Origin: CAWALV01 sp963782965
GTDB lineage: Bacteria; Actinomycetota; Actinomycetes; Acidothermales; Acidothermaceae
DNA length: 64,000 nt
Reading direction: 5' to 3'
Assembly: GCA_963782965.1 (NCBI GenBank)
Contig: CAWALV010000006.1
Span: 1,116,001 to 1,180,000 of the forward strand
Under the pieces are notes generated by a model. It saw only the letters and a list, made by a program, of their open reading frames with translations. It searched no databases and was not told the DNA's origin. Positions within the stretch are counted from its first letter, which is position 1. Each line of letters opens with the position of its first letter. Positions 43,182 through 54,123 of this stretch are shown here, piece by piece. The position numbers and the translations under genes are program-made.

Positions 43182-43898
43182 CTAACGCGGCAGGCGCATG
43201 CCCTTGGGGAGGCGGGCACCCTTGGGCAACGGGCCCTTCGGAAGCGCCGCGTTGAGCGTGCCGAGGGCGCGCAGTCTGCCTTCGATCTGGTCGACGGTCG
43301 CGCCCTTGAACGTGCGGGGCAGCCGGTTCATCCGCTGCTGCAGCTTGCGCAGCGGCACCTGGCCGGGTCCCTTGCCGACGATGAGGACGGTGATCGGCGT
43401 CCCGGACGCGACCCGGTTGATCCGCTTCTGCTGATCGGCGATGAGCGGTTGAAGGCGCGCCGGGTCACCCTCGCCCACCAAGACCACGCCGGGCTTGCCG
43501 ACGACGCGGTGGACGACGTCGAGCATCCGCGTTCCGGCGGCGTTCGGCGTCAGGCGCCAGTCGCCGCGCAAACTGTCGATGACGGCCGCCGCAGCACCCG
43601 CCTGGCCTTCGATCTCGCCGTATGCGGAGGCTTGCGCGCGCCGCCCGAAGACGATGAAGGCGACCAGGACACCGGCAACCACGCCGGTCACCGTGAAGAC
43701 GATGAAGTCGTTGAGCAGCCAGCCGACCAGCTCGAAGATGCCGAAGGTGATGAGGCCGGCCAGTGCCATCGCCGGGATCAGCCGGTGATCGCGCTGCCGG
43801 GTGAGGGTGAAGGCCGCACGGATCTGCGCGTTGCGGCCCGGCGCCTTCTCGGTGCCGGCCGCCTTGTCCTTCGCGGGGTCAGAGGATTTTCTCGCCAT
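43182..43898 (-). CDS. DUF4191-type membrane protein
   Basis: This 238-residue protein has two close membrane spans (residues about 42-62 and 67-90; LIPAMALAGLITFGIFELVG, FIVFTVTGVVAGVLVAFIVF) and a soluble C-terminal domain. That domain carries GQAGAAAAVIDSLRGDWRLT, VVLVGEGDPARLQPLIADQ and MNRLPRTFKGATVDQIEGRL. This matches the actinobacterial DUF4191 family found next to lipA. Function is unknown; co-location with lipoate synthesis is conserved. ATG 43898 follows the lipA stop by 8 bases on the same strand, so it is the last gene of lipB-lipA-DUF4191. Confidence 0.85.
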   Translation of the reverse strand: MARKSSDPAKDKAAGTEKAPGRNAQIRAAFTLTRQRDHRLIPAMALAGLITFGIFELVGWLLNDFIVFTVTGVVAGVLVAFIVFGRRAQASAYGEIEGQAGAAAAVIDSLRGDWRLTPNAAGTRMLDVVHRVVGKPGVVLVGEGDPARLQPLIADQQKRINRVASGTPITVLIVGKGPGQVPLRKLQQRMNRLPRTFKGATVDQIEGRLRALGTLNAALPKGPLPKGARLPKGMRLPR

Positions 43899-43906
43899 GG
43901 TGCGCC

Positions 43907-44839
43907 TCAGGATAGGCCCCTGCTCGCGACGGCCTGCCGGTAGAGCCGGCCCGCGCGGTAGGAGGAGCGCACGAGCGGCCCCGACATCACGCCGGAGAAG
44001 CCGAGCGAGCGGGCCTCGGCGTCGAGATCTTCGAACTCCGCCGGCTCGACCCAGCGCTCGACCGGGTGGTGGCGCAGTGACGGGCGCAGGTACTGCGTGA
44101 TGGTGATCAGCTCGCAGCCGGCGAAGCGTAGGTCGGCCAGCGCGGCGCTGATCTCGTCGCGGTGTTCGCCGAGGCCGAGGATCAGGTTGGACTTCGTGAC
44201 GAGGCCGTGCTCTCGCGCCAGCCGCAGCACCTCGAGCGACCGGTCGTAGCGGAAACCCGGCCGGATCGACTTGAAGATGCGCGGCACGGTCTCGATGTTG
44301 TGCGCGAACACCTCGGGTGCGGCGTCGAAGATCTGTGCCAGCAGCTGCGGGCGGGCGTGGAAGTCGGGCGTGAGCAGCTCGACGCCGCAGCCGGGCAGCA
44401 GCTGGTGAATCTCGCGCACGGTCTGCGCGTACAGCCAGGCGCCCTCGTCGTCGAGGTCGTCGCGCGCGACCCCGGTGACGGTCGCGTAGCGCAGCCCCAT
44501 GGCGGCCACCGACTCCGCGACGCGGCGCGGCTCGTCGGCGTCGAACGGCGCCGGCCGGCCGCTGTCGATCTGGCAGAACGAACAGTTGCGCGAGCAGGTG
44601 GCGCCACCGATCAAGAAGGTGGCCTCGCGGTCCTCCCAACACTCGAAGATGTTGGGGCAGCCGGCTTCTTCACAGACCGTGTGCAACCCCTCGCCGCGCA
44701 CCAGCTCTTTCAGCTCGGTGTACTGCGGGCCCATCCGGGCCCGGGTCTTGATCCAGGCCGGCTTCTTCTCGATGGGCACCTGTGCATGGCGAGCCTCGAC
44801 GCGCAGCAGCTTGCGTCCGTCGGGCGCGAGCGCGGTCAC
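43907..44839 (-). CDS. lipA: Lipoyl synthase
   Basis: This 310-residue radical SAM enzyme inserts two sulfurs into protein-bound octanoate to make lipoyl groups for SucB-type E2 proteins and GcvH. Auxiliary cluster Cys56, Cys61 and Cys67 ([12 protein letters not shown]) and radical SAM Cys82, Cys86 and Cys89 (CSRNCSFC) are intact. The C-terminal RSSYRAG carries the Ser ligand of the auxiliary cluster. GTG 44839 overlaps the lipB stop by 4 bases (GTGA), so lipB-lipA are coupled. Client genes sucB and lpd lie 6-10 kb away. Confidence 0.96.
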   Translation of the reverse strand: MTALAPDGRKLLRVEARHAQVPIEKKPAWIKTRARMGPQYTELKELVRGEGLHTVCEEAGCPNIFECWEDREATFLIGGATCSRNCSFCQIDSGRPAPFDADEPRRVAESVAAMGLRYATVTGVARDDLDDEGAWLYAQTVREIHQLLPGCGVELLTPDFHARPQLLAQIFDAAPEVFAHNIETVPRIFKSIRPGFRYDRSLEVLRLAREHGLVTKSNLILGLGEHRDEISAALADLRFAGCELITITQYLRPSLRHHPVERWVEPAEFEDLDAEARSLGFSGVMSGPLVRSSYRAGRLYRQAVASRGLS

Positions 44840-45507
44840 CGCAGGGCCCCCTCTTCTTGTTCTCTTTCTTGCCGGCCGGCAAGACTCCAGCCTAGATGCC
44901 GGACGACGAGTGGCCGCACCTCCTCGACGCTAACGTCGCGGCCGAGCTCGCGGGAAAGCGAGGTGACCTCGGCGTCGTCGAGGCCACAGGGGACGATTCG
45001 GGCGAACCAGCTGAGGTCGGGGTCGCAGTTGAGCGCGAAGCCGTGCATCGTCGTGCAGCGCGAGATCCGGACGCCGATCGCAGCGATCTTCCGGTCGGGC
45101 GTGCCGTCGCCGGCGGCGACCCAGACGCCGGACCTGCCGGCGATACGGGTCGTCTCGAGGCCGAGTTCCGCGCACACCGCCATGATCGCGGCCTCCAGCC
45201 GGCGCACGTGCCCGACGGCGTCCACCGGCATCGGCAGCTTCACGATCGGGTAACCGACGAGCTGGCCGGGGCCGTGCCAGGTGATGCGCCCGCCGCGATC
45301 GGTCTCGATGACAGGCGTGCCGTCGACCGGCCGCTCGAAGCCCTGCGTTCGCCGGCCGGCGGTGTACGTCGGGGGGTGTTCGAGCAGCAGGCAGGTGTCG
45401 GGGATCGCGTCGGCCACCCGTAGCGCGTGCAGCTCACGCTGGCGCGCCAGCGCGTCGTCGTACGAAACGACCCCTGCGTGCTCGAACTCCATCACACTCT
45501 CAACCAT
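44836..45507 (-). CDS. lipB: Octanoyl-ACP:protein N-octanoyltransferase
   Basis: This roughly 223-residue enzyme moves octanoate from ACP to lipoyl domains, the step before LipA. Motifs are [46 protein letters not shown] with the catalytic Lys, and [13 protein letters not shown] with the catalytic Cys. ATG 45507 gives an N-terminus that aligns with relatives as I recall them; ATG 45492 is an alternative. It is divergent from the MMPL transporter gene, with a 48-bp gap. Acts in the cytosol. Confidence 0.94.
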   Translation of the reverse strand: MVESVMEFEHAGVVSYDDALARQRELHALRVADAIPDTCLLLEHPPTYTAGRRTQGFERPVDGTPVIETDRGGRITWHGPGQLVGYPIVKLPMPVDAVGHVRRLEAAIMAVCAELGLETTRIAGRSGVWVAAGDGTPDRKIAAIGVRISRCTTMHGFALNCDPDLSWFARIVPCGLDDAEVTSLSRELGRDVSVEEVRPLVVRHLGWSLAGRQEREQEEGALR

Positions 45508-45555
45508 ACAAATCCGGCGTGCATCGCGCCTGCTCGTCACCTTAGGGTTGACGCT

Positions 45556-47658
45556 ATGGGGATCAATGACAGGTTGGTCCGGCTGACCACGGGCCGACGC
45601 AGTAAGTGGGCGGTCATCGGCTTCTGGTTCGTGGTTCTCGTCGTGGTCGCGCCGCTGGCCAGCAGGCTCATGAGCGTCGAGAACAACGACGCCGGTTCCT
45701 ACCTGCCGCATTCGGCCGAGTCGACGAAGGTGCTCGACCTGCAGAAGGCGCACTTCCCGAACGGCAACTCACTCGACGGCGTCGTCGTCTACGAACGAGA
45801 CGCCGGCCTCACGGCGTCCGACAAGGCTTTCATCGAACAGCAGCGGGCGATGGCGGCGAACGCGACAGGCGTCGTCGGGCAGCCGAGCCAGGCCTTTTCT
45901 GCCGACGGCAAAGCGGCAGAGTTCGTCGTCACCTTCGATGCGAAGGACTCCAAGGCGTTCGTCACGAACGTCGGCGCACTGCGCGACAAGTTGCACGGCG
46001 AAAACGGGTTGTCCGAGTATCTGACCGGCCCGGCAGGGGTGCAGACAGATAGCAACAACGTCTTCAATGGCATCGACGGCACGCTGCTTTACGCAACCGT
46101 GCTGGTCGTCGTGGTCGTGTTGCTGTTCACCTACCGCAGCCCGGTGTTGTGGCTGATTCCCGTCATCGGTGCGGCCACGGCGCTGGAGCTTGCGCAGGCG
46201 GCGGTCTACGGCCTGGCGAAAGCCGGCCTCACCGTCAACGGCTTGTCGGCCGGCATCCTGCTGGTGCTCGTCTTCGGCGCGGGCACCGACTATGCGCTGC
46301 TGCTCGTCGCCCGCTATCGCGAAGAGTTGCACCGTTACGAGGACAAGCACGAGGCGATGGCGGTCGCCCTGCATCGGGCCGGCCCGGCCATCCTCGCGTC
46401 GTCCACGACGGTCATCCTGAGCTTGCTGTGCCTGCTCGTGTCCGTGCTGCAATCCACCCGCGGCCTCGGCCCGGTCGGCGCAGTGGGCATCGCCTGCGCC
46501 CTCGCGACGATGACGACGTTGCTGCCCGCACTGCTCACCGCCGTGCCTCGCAAGGTCTTTTGGCCGTTCGTGCCGCGATACGGCACCGACACCCACGTCG
46601 AGAGCGGGCCGTGGGGTCGGGTCGCCGACACCGTCGGCCGGCGGCCGAGGCGGGTCTGGGTGGCGGGGGTGGTGCTGCTGGGCGTGCTGTGCGTAGGCCT
46701 CGTCGACTTGCACGCCAAGGGGCTTTCCGACCGGCAGCAGTTCGTCGGCAAGCCCGAGTCGATCAAGGGCGAGACGGTGCTGTCCGCGCATTTCCCGATC
46801 GACGCCGCAGCGCCCGCGGTGGTGCTGACCGATGCCGCGCACGCGCCGGCGGTGAAACAGGCCGTGCAAAACGTCCAAGGCGTGGCGCAGCCACTCACGG
46901 TGAAGGGCCCCTACGACGGCTACGTCGAGATCGACGGCCAGCTGACCGCCGCGCCCGACTCCGATGCCGCGCAGCAGACGATCCAGCGGCTGCGACACGC
47001 CGTCCATTCGGTCGCGGCCACGAACGCGTTGGTCGGTGGCATCACGGCGATCGCGTATGACTCCCAGCAGGCCGCAGCGCACGACAACCGGCTCGTGATA
47101 CCGATCGTGCTCGCCGTGGTGTTCGTCATCTTGACGCTGCTGCTGCGAGCGCTCGTCGCACCGCTGTTGTTGATCGCGTCGGTCATGTTCTCGTTCTTCG
47201 CCGCCCTCGGCGCGAGTGCCTTCGCGTGGAAGCACATCTTCGGTTTCCACGGCGCAGATGCGTCGGTGCCGTTGTACCTGTTCATCTTCTTGGTCGCCCT
47301 CGGCATCGACTACAACATCTTCTTGATGTCTCGAGTGCGCGAGGAGGCGCTGCACGTCGGGACGCAACGCGGCATCCGCACCGGGGTGGCGGTCACCGGC
47401 GGTGTCATCACCTCGGCCGGTTTCGTGCTCGCCGCCACGTTCAGCGTGCTCGCGGTGCTGCCGCTCGTGACGCTGGTCGAGGTCGGGTCGGCGGTCGCTT
47501 TCGGCGTGCTGCTCGACACTTTCCTCATCCGCTCGGTCGTCGTACCTGCCGCCGGCTACGACATCGGCCGGCTGATCTGGTGGCCCAGCGCCCTTGCCCG
47601 CCGCGCGGCGCAGGACGAATCGCGGGTCGACTCCGACGTCGACATGCCGATCGCCTAG
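45556..47658 (+). CDS. MMPL-family RND-type membrane transporter
   Basis: This 700-residue protein has about 11-12 spans in two repeated halves, each with a large extracellular loop (residues about 45-180 and 395-520). It contains [20 protein letters not shown], with the proton-relay Asp-Tyr of MMPL proteins, and in the second half [20 protein letters not shown]. Relatives export lipids, glycolipids or small molecules in actinomycetes. It is divergent from lipB. ATG 45556 is near the likely promoter (TTGACG at 45548), so the leader is short. Substrate unknown. Confidence 0.87.
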   Translation: MGINDRLVRLTTGRRSKWAVIGFWFVVLVVVAPLASRLMSVENNDAGSYLPHSAESTKVLDLQKAHFPNGNSLDGVVVYERDAGLTASDKAFIEQQRAMAANATGVVGQPSQAFSADGKAAEFVVTFDAKDSKAFVTNVGALRDKLHGENGLSEYLTGPAGVQTDSNNVFNGIDGTLLYATVLVVVVVLLFTYRSPVLWLIPVIGAATALELAQAAVYGLAKAGLTVNGLSAGILLVLVFGAGTDYALLLVARYREELHRYEDKHEAMAVALHRAGPAILASSTTVILSLLCLLVSVLQSTRGLGPVGAVGIACALATMTTLLPALLTAVPRKVFWPFVPRYGTDTHVESGPWGRVADTVGRRPRRVWVAGVVLLGVLCVGLVDLHAKGLSDRQQFVGKPESIKGETVLSAHFPIDAAAPAVVLTDAAHAPAVKQAVQNVQGVAQPLTVKGPYDGYVEIDGQLTAAPDSDAAQQTIQRLRHAVHSVAATNALVGGITAIAYDSQQAAAHDNRLVIPIVLAVVFVILTLLLRALVAPLLLIASVMFSFFAALGASAFAWKHIFGFHGADASVPLYLFIFLVALGIDYNIFLMSRVREEALHVGTQRGIRTGVAVTGGVITSAGFVLAATFSVLAVLPLVTLVEVGSAVAFGVLLDTFLIRSVVVPAAGYDIGRLIWWPSALARRAAQDESRVDSDVDMPIA

Positions 47659-47723
47659 CCCGGCCCGTTCGCCCCTGTGGACAATGCCGGCACGCCGACC
47701 TGCGGGTGCGGTCGAATACCGGT

Positions 47724-49229
47724 GTGGAGAGGTTCACGCTGCCGGGGTACGACGTCGAGGAGCTGGTCGGGCTCGGCGGGTCGGGTGAGGTGTGGCGCGC
47801 ACGTGAACAGGCGACCGGCGATCTGGTCGCGCTCAAACGGCTTCGGCCTCGGCTCGACGGCGGCGCAGGCCTCACGCCAGCCGGCGCGCAGGCACGGCTG
47901 CGCCGGGAGGCCGCGCTGCTCGCCACCGTCGAGCACGAGCATGTCGTGCGGCTCCGGGGCGTGGTGCCTGACGCCGCCGGGCTGACCCTGGTGCTCGACT
48001 TCGCCGCGGGCGGCAGCCTCGCCTCCGTTCTCGCGGCGCGCGGCCGGTTGACACCCGGTGAGGTCATGACGATCGCGGCTCCGCTTGCGCAGGCACTCGC
48101 CGACATCCACGCGCGAGGGCTGCGCCACGGCGACGTCACTCCCGGCAACATCCTCTTCGACGCCGAAGGCAGGCCGCTGCTCGCCGACCTGGGGGTGGCG
48201 GGCCTGTTCGGCGAGCAGGGTGGCGCTGACGGTGTCGACGTCGCAACGGGTGCCACCGCCGGCTTCGCCGACCCGGCGGTGGCGGCCGGCGGACCGCCGA
48301 CCGCGGCCTCCGACGTCCACGGTCTGGCCGCCGTCTGTTACGCCGCGCTGTGCGGCGTCGCCCCGTACGGGCGCGGCTCGGCGCCGGCGCCGCTCGGGTC
48401 TCTCGTGCGCGACCTGCCCGTCGAGGTGCCCATCGACCTGCTTCGCATCGTCGAGCTCGCCCTTGCGCCGGAGCCGCAACTCCGGCCTACCGCCACGTCG
48501 TTCGCCGAGGCGTTGTTCGGCTGCTTCGAGGCGTGCCCGCCCGAGCCGGTGCGCTTGCCGCACCGGCGCGCGCTGGCGGTAGGTGAGCTGACCCACGAGG
48601 CGAAGCCGCGTCCGGCCGCTTCGTCATCCGGTGATCGCCCGGCCGCGCCTGGCCGCCATCGGTGGTCGGGGCCGCGACGTTCCCTCGTGCGGCGGGCAGC
48701 TTTCGCCGGCGCCGGCGCCGTTGCGCTCGGCGTCGCCGTTGTGCTCGGCGCCAGCTTGGCGTCCAACGATCAGCAGGCATCCGCGAGCGCCTCCGGCGGC
48801 GCGCGGGCGGCGACCACCGACGGCGCGTGGCGGGCCGTGCTCGCCCGGCTCGACGCCCTGCGGGATCAAGCGTTCGTCCAGGCCGATCCGTCGTTGCTCG
48901 AACAGGTGTATGCGCCCGGCTCGGCGGCGCTGGCCGCCGACCGGGCCAGCCTCGGCGCGCTGGTGTCGGCGGGGGAGAAGGCGCGTGATCTGCGGCTGCA
49001 GCTCGTCGCCGTCCACGCCGGTGCCACCGCAAGCAACGCGGGCGGCACGGTCACCCTCGCGGTCCGCGACACGCTGCCGCCCTACGACATCGTCGGCACC
49101 GATGGCACGGTCGCGCACCAAGCGGGCCGCGGCGAGCGGGCCTGGGTGGTCGTCTTGCGAGACGTCGGCAGCGGGGGGAGCGGGGGCGGTCGGCCGGAGT
49201 GGCGGATCGACACGATCCGGCCCGGCTGA
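47724..49229 (+). CDS. Receptor-type serine/threonine protein kinase
   Basis: This 501-residue protein has a cytosolic kinase domain (residues about 8-275), one membrane span near residues 325-347 (FAGAGAVALGVAVVLGASLA) and a 150-residue outer domain. The Gly loop GLGGSGEVW, Lys38 in LVALKRL, and the catalytic loop HGDVTPGNILF with its Asp are present. DFG is replaced by DLG (ADLGVAGL). The HGD loop instead of HRD is common in this actinobacterial kinase group. GTG 47724 is taken as start (ERFTLPGYDVEELVG); GTG 47706 is possible. Its signal is unknown. Confidence 0.82.
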   Translation: MERFTLPGYDVEELVGLGGSGEVWRAREQATGDLVALKRLRPRLDGGAGLTPAGAQARLRREAALLATVEHEHVVRLRGVVPDAAGLTLVLDFAAGGSLASVLAARGRLTPGEVMTIAAPLAQALADIHARGLRHGDVTPGNILFDAEGRPLLADLGVAGLFGEQGGADGVDVATGATAGFADPAVAAGGPPTAASDVHGLAAVCYAALCGVAPYGRGSAPAPLGSLVRDLPVEVPIDLLRIVELALAPEPQLRPTATSFAEALFGCFEACPPEPVRLPHRRALAVGELTHEAKPRPAASSSGDRPAAPGRHRWSGPRRSLVRRAAFAGAGAVALGVAVVLGASLASNDQQASASASGGARAATTDGAWRAVLARLDALRDQAFVQADPSLLEQVYAPGSAALAADRASLGALVSAGEKARDLRLQLVAVHAGATASNAGGTVTLAVRDTLPPYDIVGTDGTVAHQAGRGERAWVVVLRDVGSGGSGGGRPEWRIDTIRPG

Positions 49230-49320
49230 GGCGTCGGGCCGAGCCCCCGCCGGCGCCGGGGGAAGACCGGTGCGCCGCCGTCTCACGCCGTCTTCAGCAT
49301 TCGGTTGCCATCATGGGCAG

Positions 49321-50166
49321 GTGAGCTCTGAGATCCGCGATGCCGAGACCGCCGCCGCCGCGGCGGGGCCTCGGCCGCGCGACCTGTCGACGCCGCTCGA
49401 CGCGATCGGCCCGCAGTGGCGGCGCGCGCTGCGTTTCGAGGTCTGGATCGTCTTCGCGATCAGCCTCGGGGCCAGCGGCGTCTACGCGCTGCTCAATCTG
49501 GTCAAGGACCTCACCGCCAAACACCAAGCGCTCGCGGCGCAGCACACCGTGCTCAACGGGTCGGTGACGCCCGACCGGCAGTGGCTCGACCTGTCGTTCC
49601 AGCTCGTCGGTATCGCGACCGGGCTCGTGCCCGTGCTGCTCGTCGCCTACCTGCTGCACCGGTCGAAGGAGTCGCTCGCGACGATCGGCGTCGACCGTTC
49701 GCGACCGGTACGCGACGTCGGGGTCGGGGTACTCCTCGCCGCCTGCGTCGGCGGTGCGGGCCTGGCGCTATACATCGGAGCGCATGCGGCGGGCGCCAAT
49801 CTCGTCGTCGTGCCGACGACGCTGGGCCCGCATTGGTGGCGCGTGCCGGTGTTGCTCCTCTCCGCCGCGCAGAACGGAATCTACGAAGAGGTGCTGGTGA
49901 GCGGCTACCTGCTGCACCGGCTGCGGCAATTCGGTTGGCACGACAACCTCGCCCTGCCCACCAGCGCGTTGCTGCGCGGGTCGTATCACCTGTACCAGGG
50001 CTTCGGCGGCTTCGCCGGCAACTTCGTGATGGGCCTGATCTTCGGCCGCGTCTACCAGCGCACCGGCCGGACCCTCCCGCTCATCATCGCCCACGCGATC
50101 ATGGACGCCGTGACGTTCGTCGGTTACGTGTACCTGGCCGGCAAGGTCTCGTGGATACCGACCTGA
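49321..50166 (+). CDS. CPBP-family intramembrane metalloprotease
   Basis: This 281-residue membrane protein carries the CPBP (CAAX protease/bacteriocin-processing) motifs: IYEEVLVSGYLLHR with paired Glu, RGSYHLYQGFGG with His, and IIAHAIMDAVTF with His/Asp. They lie in the last three spans, as in Rce1-type enzymes. About six to eight spans are seen. GTG 49321 starts the conserved N-terminus; no good ribosome site is seen, so it may be leaderless. Its stop is 5 bp from the convergent epimerase gene. Substrates are not predictable. Confidence 0.85.
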   Translation: MSSEIRDAETAAAAAGPRPRDLSTPLDAIGPQWRRALRFEVWIVFAISLGASGVYALLNLVKDLTAKHQALAAQHTVLNGSVTPDRQWLDLSFQLVGIATGLVPVLLVAYLLHRSKESLATIGVDRSRPVRDVGVGVLLAACVGGAGLALYIGAHAAGANLVVVPTTLGPHWWRVPVLLLSAAQNGIYEEVLVSGYLLHRLRQFGWHDNLALPTSALLRGSYHLYQGFGGFAGNFVMGLIFGRVYQRTGRTLPLIIAHAIMDAVTFVGYVYLAGKVSWIPT

Positions 50167-50170
50167 TCGG

Positions 50171-51073
50171 TCACGCGTCGGAGTCGAGCAGCGTGCGCAA
50201 CGCGGGCCGCAGCGTTGGATAGTCGAAAGCGAAACCCGCGTCGAACAGGCGTCGTGGCAGCACCCGCTGGCCGGCCAGCACCGTCTGCGCGAAGGGGCCG
50301 ATCACCAACTTCAGCGCGGGCGACGGTACCGCGAACAGGGCCGGACGCCGGACGGCCGCTGCGATCTCTTTGGTGTACGTCTCGTTGGTGACCGGCTCGG
50401 GTGAGGTGAGGTTCACCGGGCCGCTGACGTCGTCGGCGTCGAGTAAGAAACGCAACGCAGCGATGTGGTCGGGGCGAGCGATCCAGCTGACGTACTGCTC
50501 GCCACTGCCGAGCCGGCCTCCGACGCCGGCCTTGAAGAGCGGCAGTACCCGGGCGAGCGCTCCACCGCGGGTGCTGAGCACGATGCCGCTGCGCACGACG
50601 ACGGTGCGCACGCCTGCTGCCGATGCCTCCTGCGTCGCTGCTTCCCACTGCTGGCAGACGTCAGCAAGGAAGGTGCTGCCCGCGGGGGAGTCTTCGTCGA
50701 GTTCGACATCGCCGGGGTTGCCGTAGTAGTCGACACCCGAGGCGCTGATGAAGACCCGAGGCAAGTGATCGGCGGCCGCGACGGCCGCTGCCAGCAGTGT
50801 GGTCGACTCGACCCGGCTCGCGACGATCTGCTGCTTGTACGCGTCGGTCCACCGGTGGTCGCCGATGCCCGCACCGGCCAGGTTGACGACGGCGTCGACG
50901 CCGTCGAGCGCCGAGGCTTCCGGGCCTCGCCCTGCCGCGGGATCCCAGCTCAGTTCGTCATCCGCCCGCTTCTCACGGCGGACCAACCGCAGCACCTGGT
51001 GGCCGTCGTCGCGTAGCACGCGAACCAGCGCCGACCCGATGAGACCACTTGCACCCGAGACGACGACGCGCAT
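50171..51073 (-). CDS. TIGR01777-type NAD(P)-binding epimerase family protein
   Basis: This 300-residue short-chain-dehydrogenase-like protein starts with the Rossmann motif VVVSGASGLIGSALVRVL. It carries VVNLAGAGIGDHRWTDAYKQ, FISASGVDYYGNPGDVELDE and a C-terminal DUF1731-like segment (ALKLVIGPFAQTVLAGQRVL). This matches the TIGR01777 family (YfcH/SULA-like), of unknown substrate. ATG 51073 is chosen by alignment to the family start; GTG 51097 is possible. It follows sucB on the same strand. The same neighbour pair occurs in M. tuberculosis (Rv2216-Rv2215). Confidence 0.87.
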   Translation of the reverse strand: MRVVVSGASGLIGSALVRVLRDDGHQVLRLVRREKRADDELSWDPAAGRGPEASALDGVDAVVNLAGAGIGDHRWTDAYKQQIVASRVESTTLLAAAVAAADHLPRVFISASGVDYYGNPGDVELDEDSPAGSTFLADVCQQWEAATQEASAAGVRTVVVRSGIVLSTRGGALARVLPLFKAGVGGRLGSGEQYVSWIARPDHIAALRFLLDADDVSGPVNLTSPEPVTNETYTKEIAAAVRRPALFAVPSPALKLVIGPFAQTVLAGQRVLPRRLFDAGFAFDYPTLRPALRTLLDSDA

Positions 51074-51100
51074 CGGCTCGGTTTGCCCGGCCGCCACGGC

Positions 51101-52660
51101 CTAGAGGTTCAGTTCGGCTTCGAAGCGGCCCTCTTCGAGCCGGCCCTTGACCGTGCCGAGGAAACGCGCGGCGTCGGCGCCATCGACCAGCCGGTGGTCG
51201 TAGGTGAGCGCGAGGTAGACCATCGACCGGACGGCGATGGTCTCGCCGAGCTCCGGATCGTCGATGACCACCGGTCGCTTCACCACTGCACCGGTACCGA
51301 GGATGCCGACCTGGGGCGGCAGCAGGATCGGTGTGTCGAAGAGCGCGCCGCGACTGCCCGTGTTGGTGACGGTGAAGGTGCCACCCGACAACTCATCAGG
51401 GCTGACCTGGTTGGCCCGGGTGCGGTCGGCGATGTCGGCAATCTTTCGGGCCAGGCCGCCGAGGTTGAGGTCGCCCGCGTCGCGGATCACGGGAACGAGC
51501 AGTCCCCGCTCGGTATCGACGGCGATGCCGAGGTGCTCAGCGTCGTAGTAGGTGATGGTGCCGGCCGCGGCGTCGATGCTGGCGTTGAGGATCGGGTGTT
51601 GCTTGAGCGCTTCGACGGTGGCCAACGCGAAGAACGGCAAGAACGACAACTTGACGCCTTCGCGGGCTTCGAAGTCGCGCTTCGCGGCCTGGCGCAGCCG
51701 CGCGATCTTCGTGACGTCGACTTCGACGACCGTCGTCAGCTGCGCAGCCGTCTGCAGCGACTCGACCATGCGCGATGCCAAGACCCCACGCAGCCGCGAC
51801 ATCTTCTCGGTTCGGCCGCGCAAGGCAGCCGCCGCAGCGCTCGGCATCCGGGTCGCCGGGGCCGCAGCGCCTGAAGCCGGCGCGTCCGAGGCCTGTGCAG
51901 CCGTCGAAGCCTTCGCAGCCTCGGCAGCCTCGGCTGCTTCGGCCGCAGCGATGACGTCTTGCTTGCGGATGCGCCCGCCGACCCCAGTTCCGGTCACGGC
52001 CGAGAGGTCGACGCCGTGCTCGGCGGCGAGCTTGCGGACGAGCGGGGTGACGTAGGAGGCGGCGTCGTCGCCGGCCTCGCCGCCCCCGTTGGATGCCGGC
52101 GTGGGCTGCGTGGGCTGCGTGGGCTGCGTGGGCTGCGTGGGCTGCGGCAGGGTTTCGTGGCCCGGTTGCGCGGGGGCCTGCGGCTCGGCCGCGGCAGCGG
52201 CCTGCGGCGCGGGAGCAGGGGGAGCAGGGGGAGTCGGCGCAGCGGGCGGGGTCGGGGCGGGCGCGGGGCGGAACGGCGAACCCGATTCAGCGCTGCTCGG
52301 TTGTGCTTGCTCCTGCGGCTGGTCCGGTTGCTGCGGCTCCTCGGGCTCCTCGGGCTGTTGCTCGGGCTGCTCGGCGGCCTGCTGCGGAGCCTCATCGCCG
52401 GCACCCTCGCTGCCAGCCTCGTCGCCGTCGTCGATCACGGCGAGCTCGGAGCCCACCTCGACCGTTTCGTCCTCGGCGACCTTGATCTGGCGCAGCACGC
52501 CCGAAGCGGGCGATGGGATCTCGGTGTCGACCTTGTCGGTGGAGACCTCGAGCAACGGCTCGTCGGCGCTGACCCGGTCGCCTTCCTTCTTCAACCAACG
52601 GGTGACCGTGCCCTCGGTGACGCTTTCCCCGAGGCGAGGCATGGTGACGGCGACGGGCAT
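51101..52660 (-). CDS. sucB: 2-oxoacid dehydrogenase E2 component (dihydrolipoamide acyltransferase)
   Basis: This 519-residue enzyme transfers acyl groups in the 2-oxoglutarate, pyruvate or branched-chain dehydrogenase complex. It has one lipoyl domain (residues 1-77; Lys43 in VSTDKVDTE), a long Gln/Pro/Glu/Ala linker (about 80-200), an E3-binding domain (about 205-240; [20 protein letters not shown]) and a catalytic domain ending with [14 protein letters not shown] (His and Asp). The linker holds a Pro-Thr-Gln repeat. In M. tuberculosis the equivalent, DlaT, serves pyruvate dehydrogenase and peroxidase functions. lpd is directly upstream on the same strand. Confidence 0.93.
   Translation of the reverse strand: MPVAVTMPRLGESVTEGTVTRWLKKEGDRVSADEPLLEVSTDKVDTEIPSPASGVLRQIKVAEDETVEVGSELAVIDDGDEAGSEGAGDEAPQQAAEQPEQQPEEPEEPQQPDQPQEQAQPSSAESGSPFRPAPAPTPPAAPTPPAPPAPAPQAAAAAEPQAPAQPGHETLPQPTQPTQPTQPTQPTPASNGGGEAGDDAASYVTPLVRKLAAEHGVDLSAVTGTGVGGRIRKQDVIAAAEAAEAAEAAKASTAAQASDAPASGAAAPATRMPSAAAAALRGRTEKMSRLRGVLASRMVESLQTAAQLTTVVEVDVTKIARLRQAAKRDFEAREGVKLSFLPFFALATVEALKQHPILNASIDAAAGTITYYDAEHLGIAVDTERGLLVPVIRDAGDLNLGGLARKIADIADRTRANQVSPDELSGGTFTVTNTGSRGALFDTPILLPPQVGILGTGAVVKRPVVIDDPELGETIAVRSMVYLALTYDHRLVDGADAARFLGTVKGRLEEGRFEAELNL
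52102..52146 (-). repeat. 9-bp tandem repeat in the sucB linker
   Basis: Five perfect copies of TGGGCTGCG (plus strand) encode Pro-Thr-Gln units in the flexible linker between lipoyl and E3-binding domains. The perfect identity suggests recent slippage and possible length variation. Confidence 0.9.
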
Positions 52661-52689
52661 GGGGTTGCGGCTCCTGGCTGGTAGGCGAG

Positions 52690-54075
52690 TCAGTCGTGAA
52701 CGTGCAGCGGCTTGCCGGCAAGGGCGAGATGGGCCTCGCCGATCGCCTCCGTCTGCGTCGGGTGCGGATGGATGAGCTGCGCGACCTCGCTGGGCAGTGC
52801 CTCCCAGTTGTAGATGAGCTGCGCCTCGGCGATCAACTCGCCGACCCGGCTGCCGACGGCGTGGATGCCGACCACCGGGCCGTCGGCCACGCTGATCACC
52901 TTCACCGCGCCGGCCGTCTTGAGGATCTGGCTGCGGCCATTGCCGGCGAGGTCGTAGGTGAAGGTCTTGATGGCGTCGCCGTGCTTCTCGCGGGCTTTCG
53001 CTTCGGTGAGCCCGACCGACGCGACCTCGGGCTCGGAATAGGTGATCCGCGGCACGCCGTCGTAGTCGATCGGCACCGGGGAGAGCCCACCGAGTCGCTC
53101 GGCGACCAGGATGCCCTCGGCGAACCCGACATGCGCGAGTTGCAGCGTCGGGATGAGGTCGCCGACGGCCGAGACGGTCGGCACATTCGTGCGGCAGTAC
53201 TCATCGACGAGCACGAACCCGCGCTCCAGCCGGACGCCGTTCTCCTCGTACCCGAGCCCGGCTGACACCGGCCCGCGCCCGACGGCCACGAGCAGGTACT
53301 CCGCCTCGATCGTCTTGCCGCCCTCGAGGGTGACCACGACGCCGTCGTCTCGGGCCTTGACGCTTTCGAACCGCGCGCCGAGTTCGAACCCGATGCCGCG
53401 ACGGCGGAACGCCCGCTCGAGGAGCTTGGAGCTGTTCTCGTCCTCCAGGGGCAGCAGGTGCGGCAGCGCTTCGACGATGGTGACCTCGGCGCCGAAGGAC
53501 TTCCAGACGCTGGCGAACTCGACACCGATGACGCCGCCGCCCAAGACGACGACGGAGTTCGGCACCCGGTCGAGCCGCAGCGCGTGCTCGCTGGTGATGA
53601 CCCGGTTGCCGTCGATATCCAGGCCGGGCAGCGACTTCGGCTCCGAACCGGTGGCCAGCAACACGTGCTTGCCCTCATACCGCCGGCCGTCGACCTCGAC
53701 TGCGGTGGGCGACACCAGCCGCCCCGAGCCCTCGACGTAGGTGATCTTGTGCGCCTTGACCAGGCCCTGTAAGCCCTTCCAGAGCCGGTTGACGACGCCG
53801 TCCTTGTAGCTGTGTACAGCGGGGACGTCGATGCCCTCGAAACTCGCTTTGACGCCGAACTGCTCGCTCTCGCGGGCGCCGTCGGCCAGTTCGGCCGCAT
53901 GCAGCAGGGCCTTGGTCGGGATGCAGCCGCGGTGCAGGCAGGTGCCGCCGACCTTGTCCTTTTCGATCAGCGCGACCTTCAGGCCGAGCTCGGTGGCGCG
54001 AAACGCCGCTGCGTAGCCGCCGCTGCCGCCGCCGAGGATGACGAGGTCGAAGCTGTCGGGTTCGCCGTTTGCCAC
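52690..54075 (-). CDS. lpd: Dihydrolipoyl dehydrogenase (E3)
   Basis: This 461-residue flavoprotein reoxidises dihydrolipoyl groups of E2 and GcvH using NAD. It has the FAD motif [14 protein letters not shown], redox Cys pair [18 protein letters not shown]-binding [17 protein letters not shown], the FAD-closing segment TVSAVGDLI and the His-Glu pair near the end ([15 protein letters not shown]). GTG 54075 is chosen because GAGGAG lies 7 bases upstream; the in-frame ATG 54090 would put that site inside the gene. It precedes sucB by 29 bp. Confidence 0.95.
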   Translation of the reverse strand: MANGEPDSFDLVILGGGSGGYAAAFRATELGLKVALIEKDKVGGTCLHRGCIPTKALLHAAELADGARESEQFGVKASFEGIDVPAVHSYKDGVVNRLWKGLQGLVKAHKITYVEGSGRLVSPTAVEVDGRRYEGKHVLLATGSEPKSLPGLDIDGNRVITSEHALRLDRVPNSVVVLGGGVIGVEFASVWKSFGAEVTIVEALPHLLPLEDENSSKLLERAFRRRGIGFELGARFESVKARDDGVVVTLEGGKTIEAEYLLVAVGRGPVSAGLGYEENGVRLERGFVLVDEYCRTNVPTVSAVGDLIPTLQLAHVGFAEGILVAERLGGLSPVPIDYDGVPRITYSEPEVASVGLTEAKAREKHGDAIKTFTYDLAGNGRSQILKTAGAVKVISVADGPVVGIHAVGSRVGELIAEAQLIYNWEALPSEVAQLIHPHPTQTEAIGEAHLALAGKPLHVHD

Positions 54076-54123
54076 GAGAAGGCTCCTCATGTGTCGGCCC
54101 GGTAGGGCCCCCTGGGGCTGCAC

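Noticed and set aside
45769..47367. 532-residue minus-strand frame opposite the MMPL gene
   Set aside because: His/Asp/Arg-rich antisense of a membrane protein gene.
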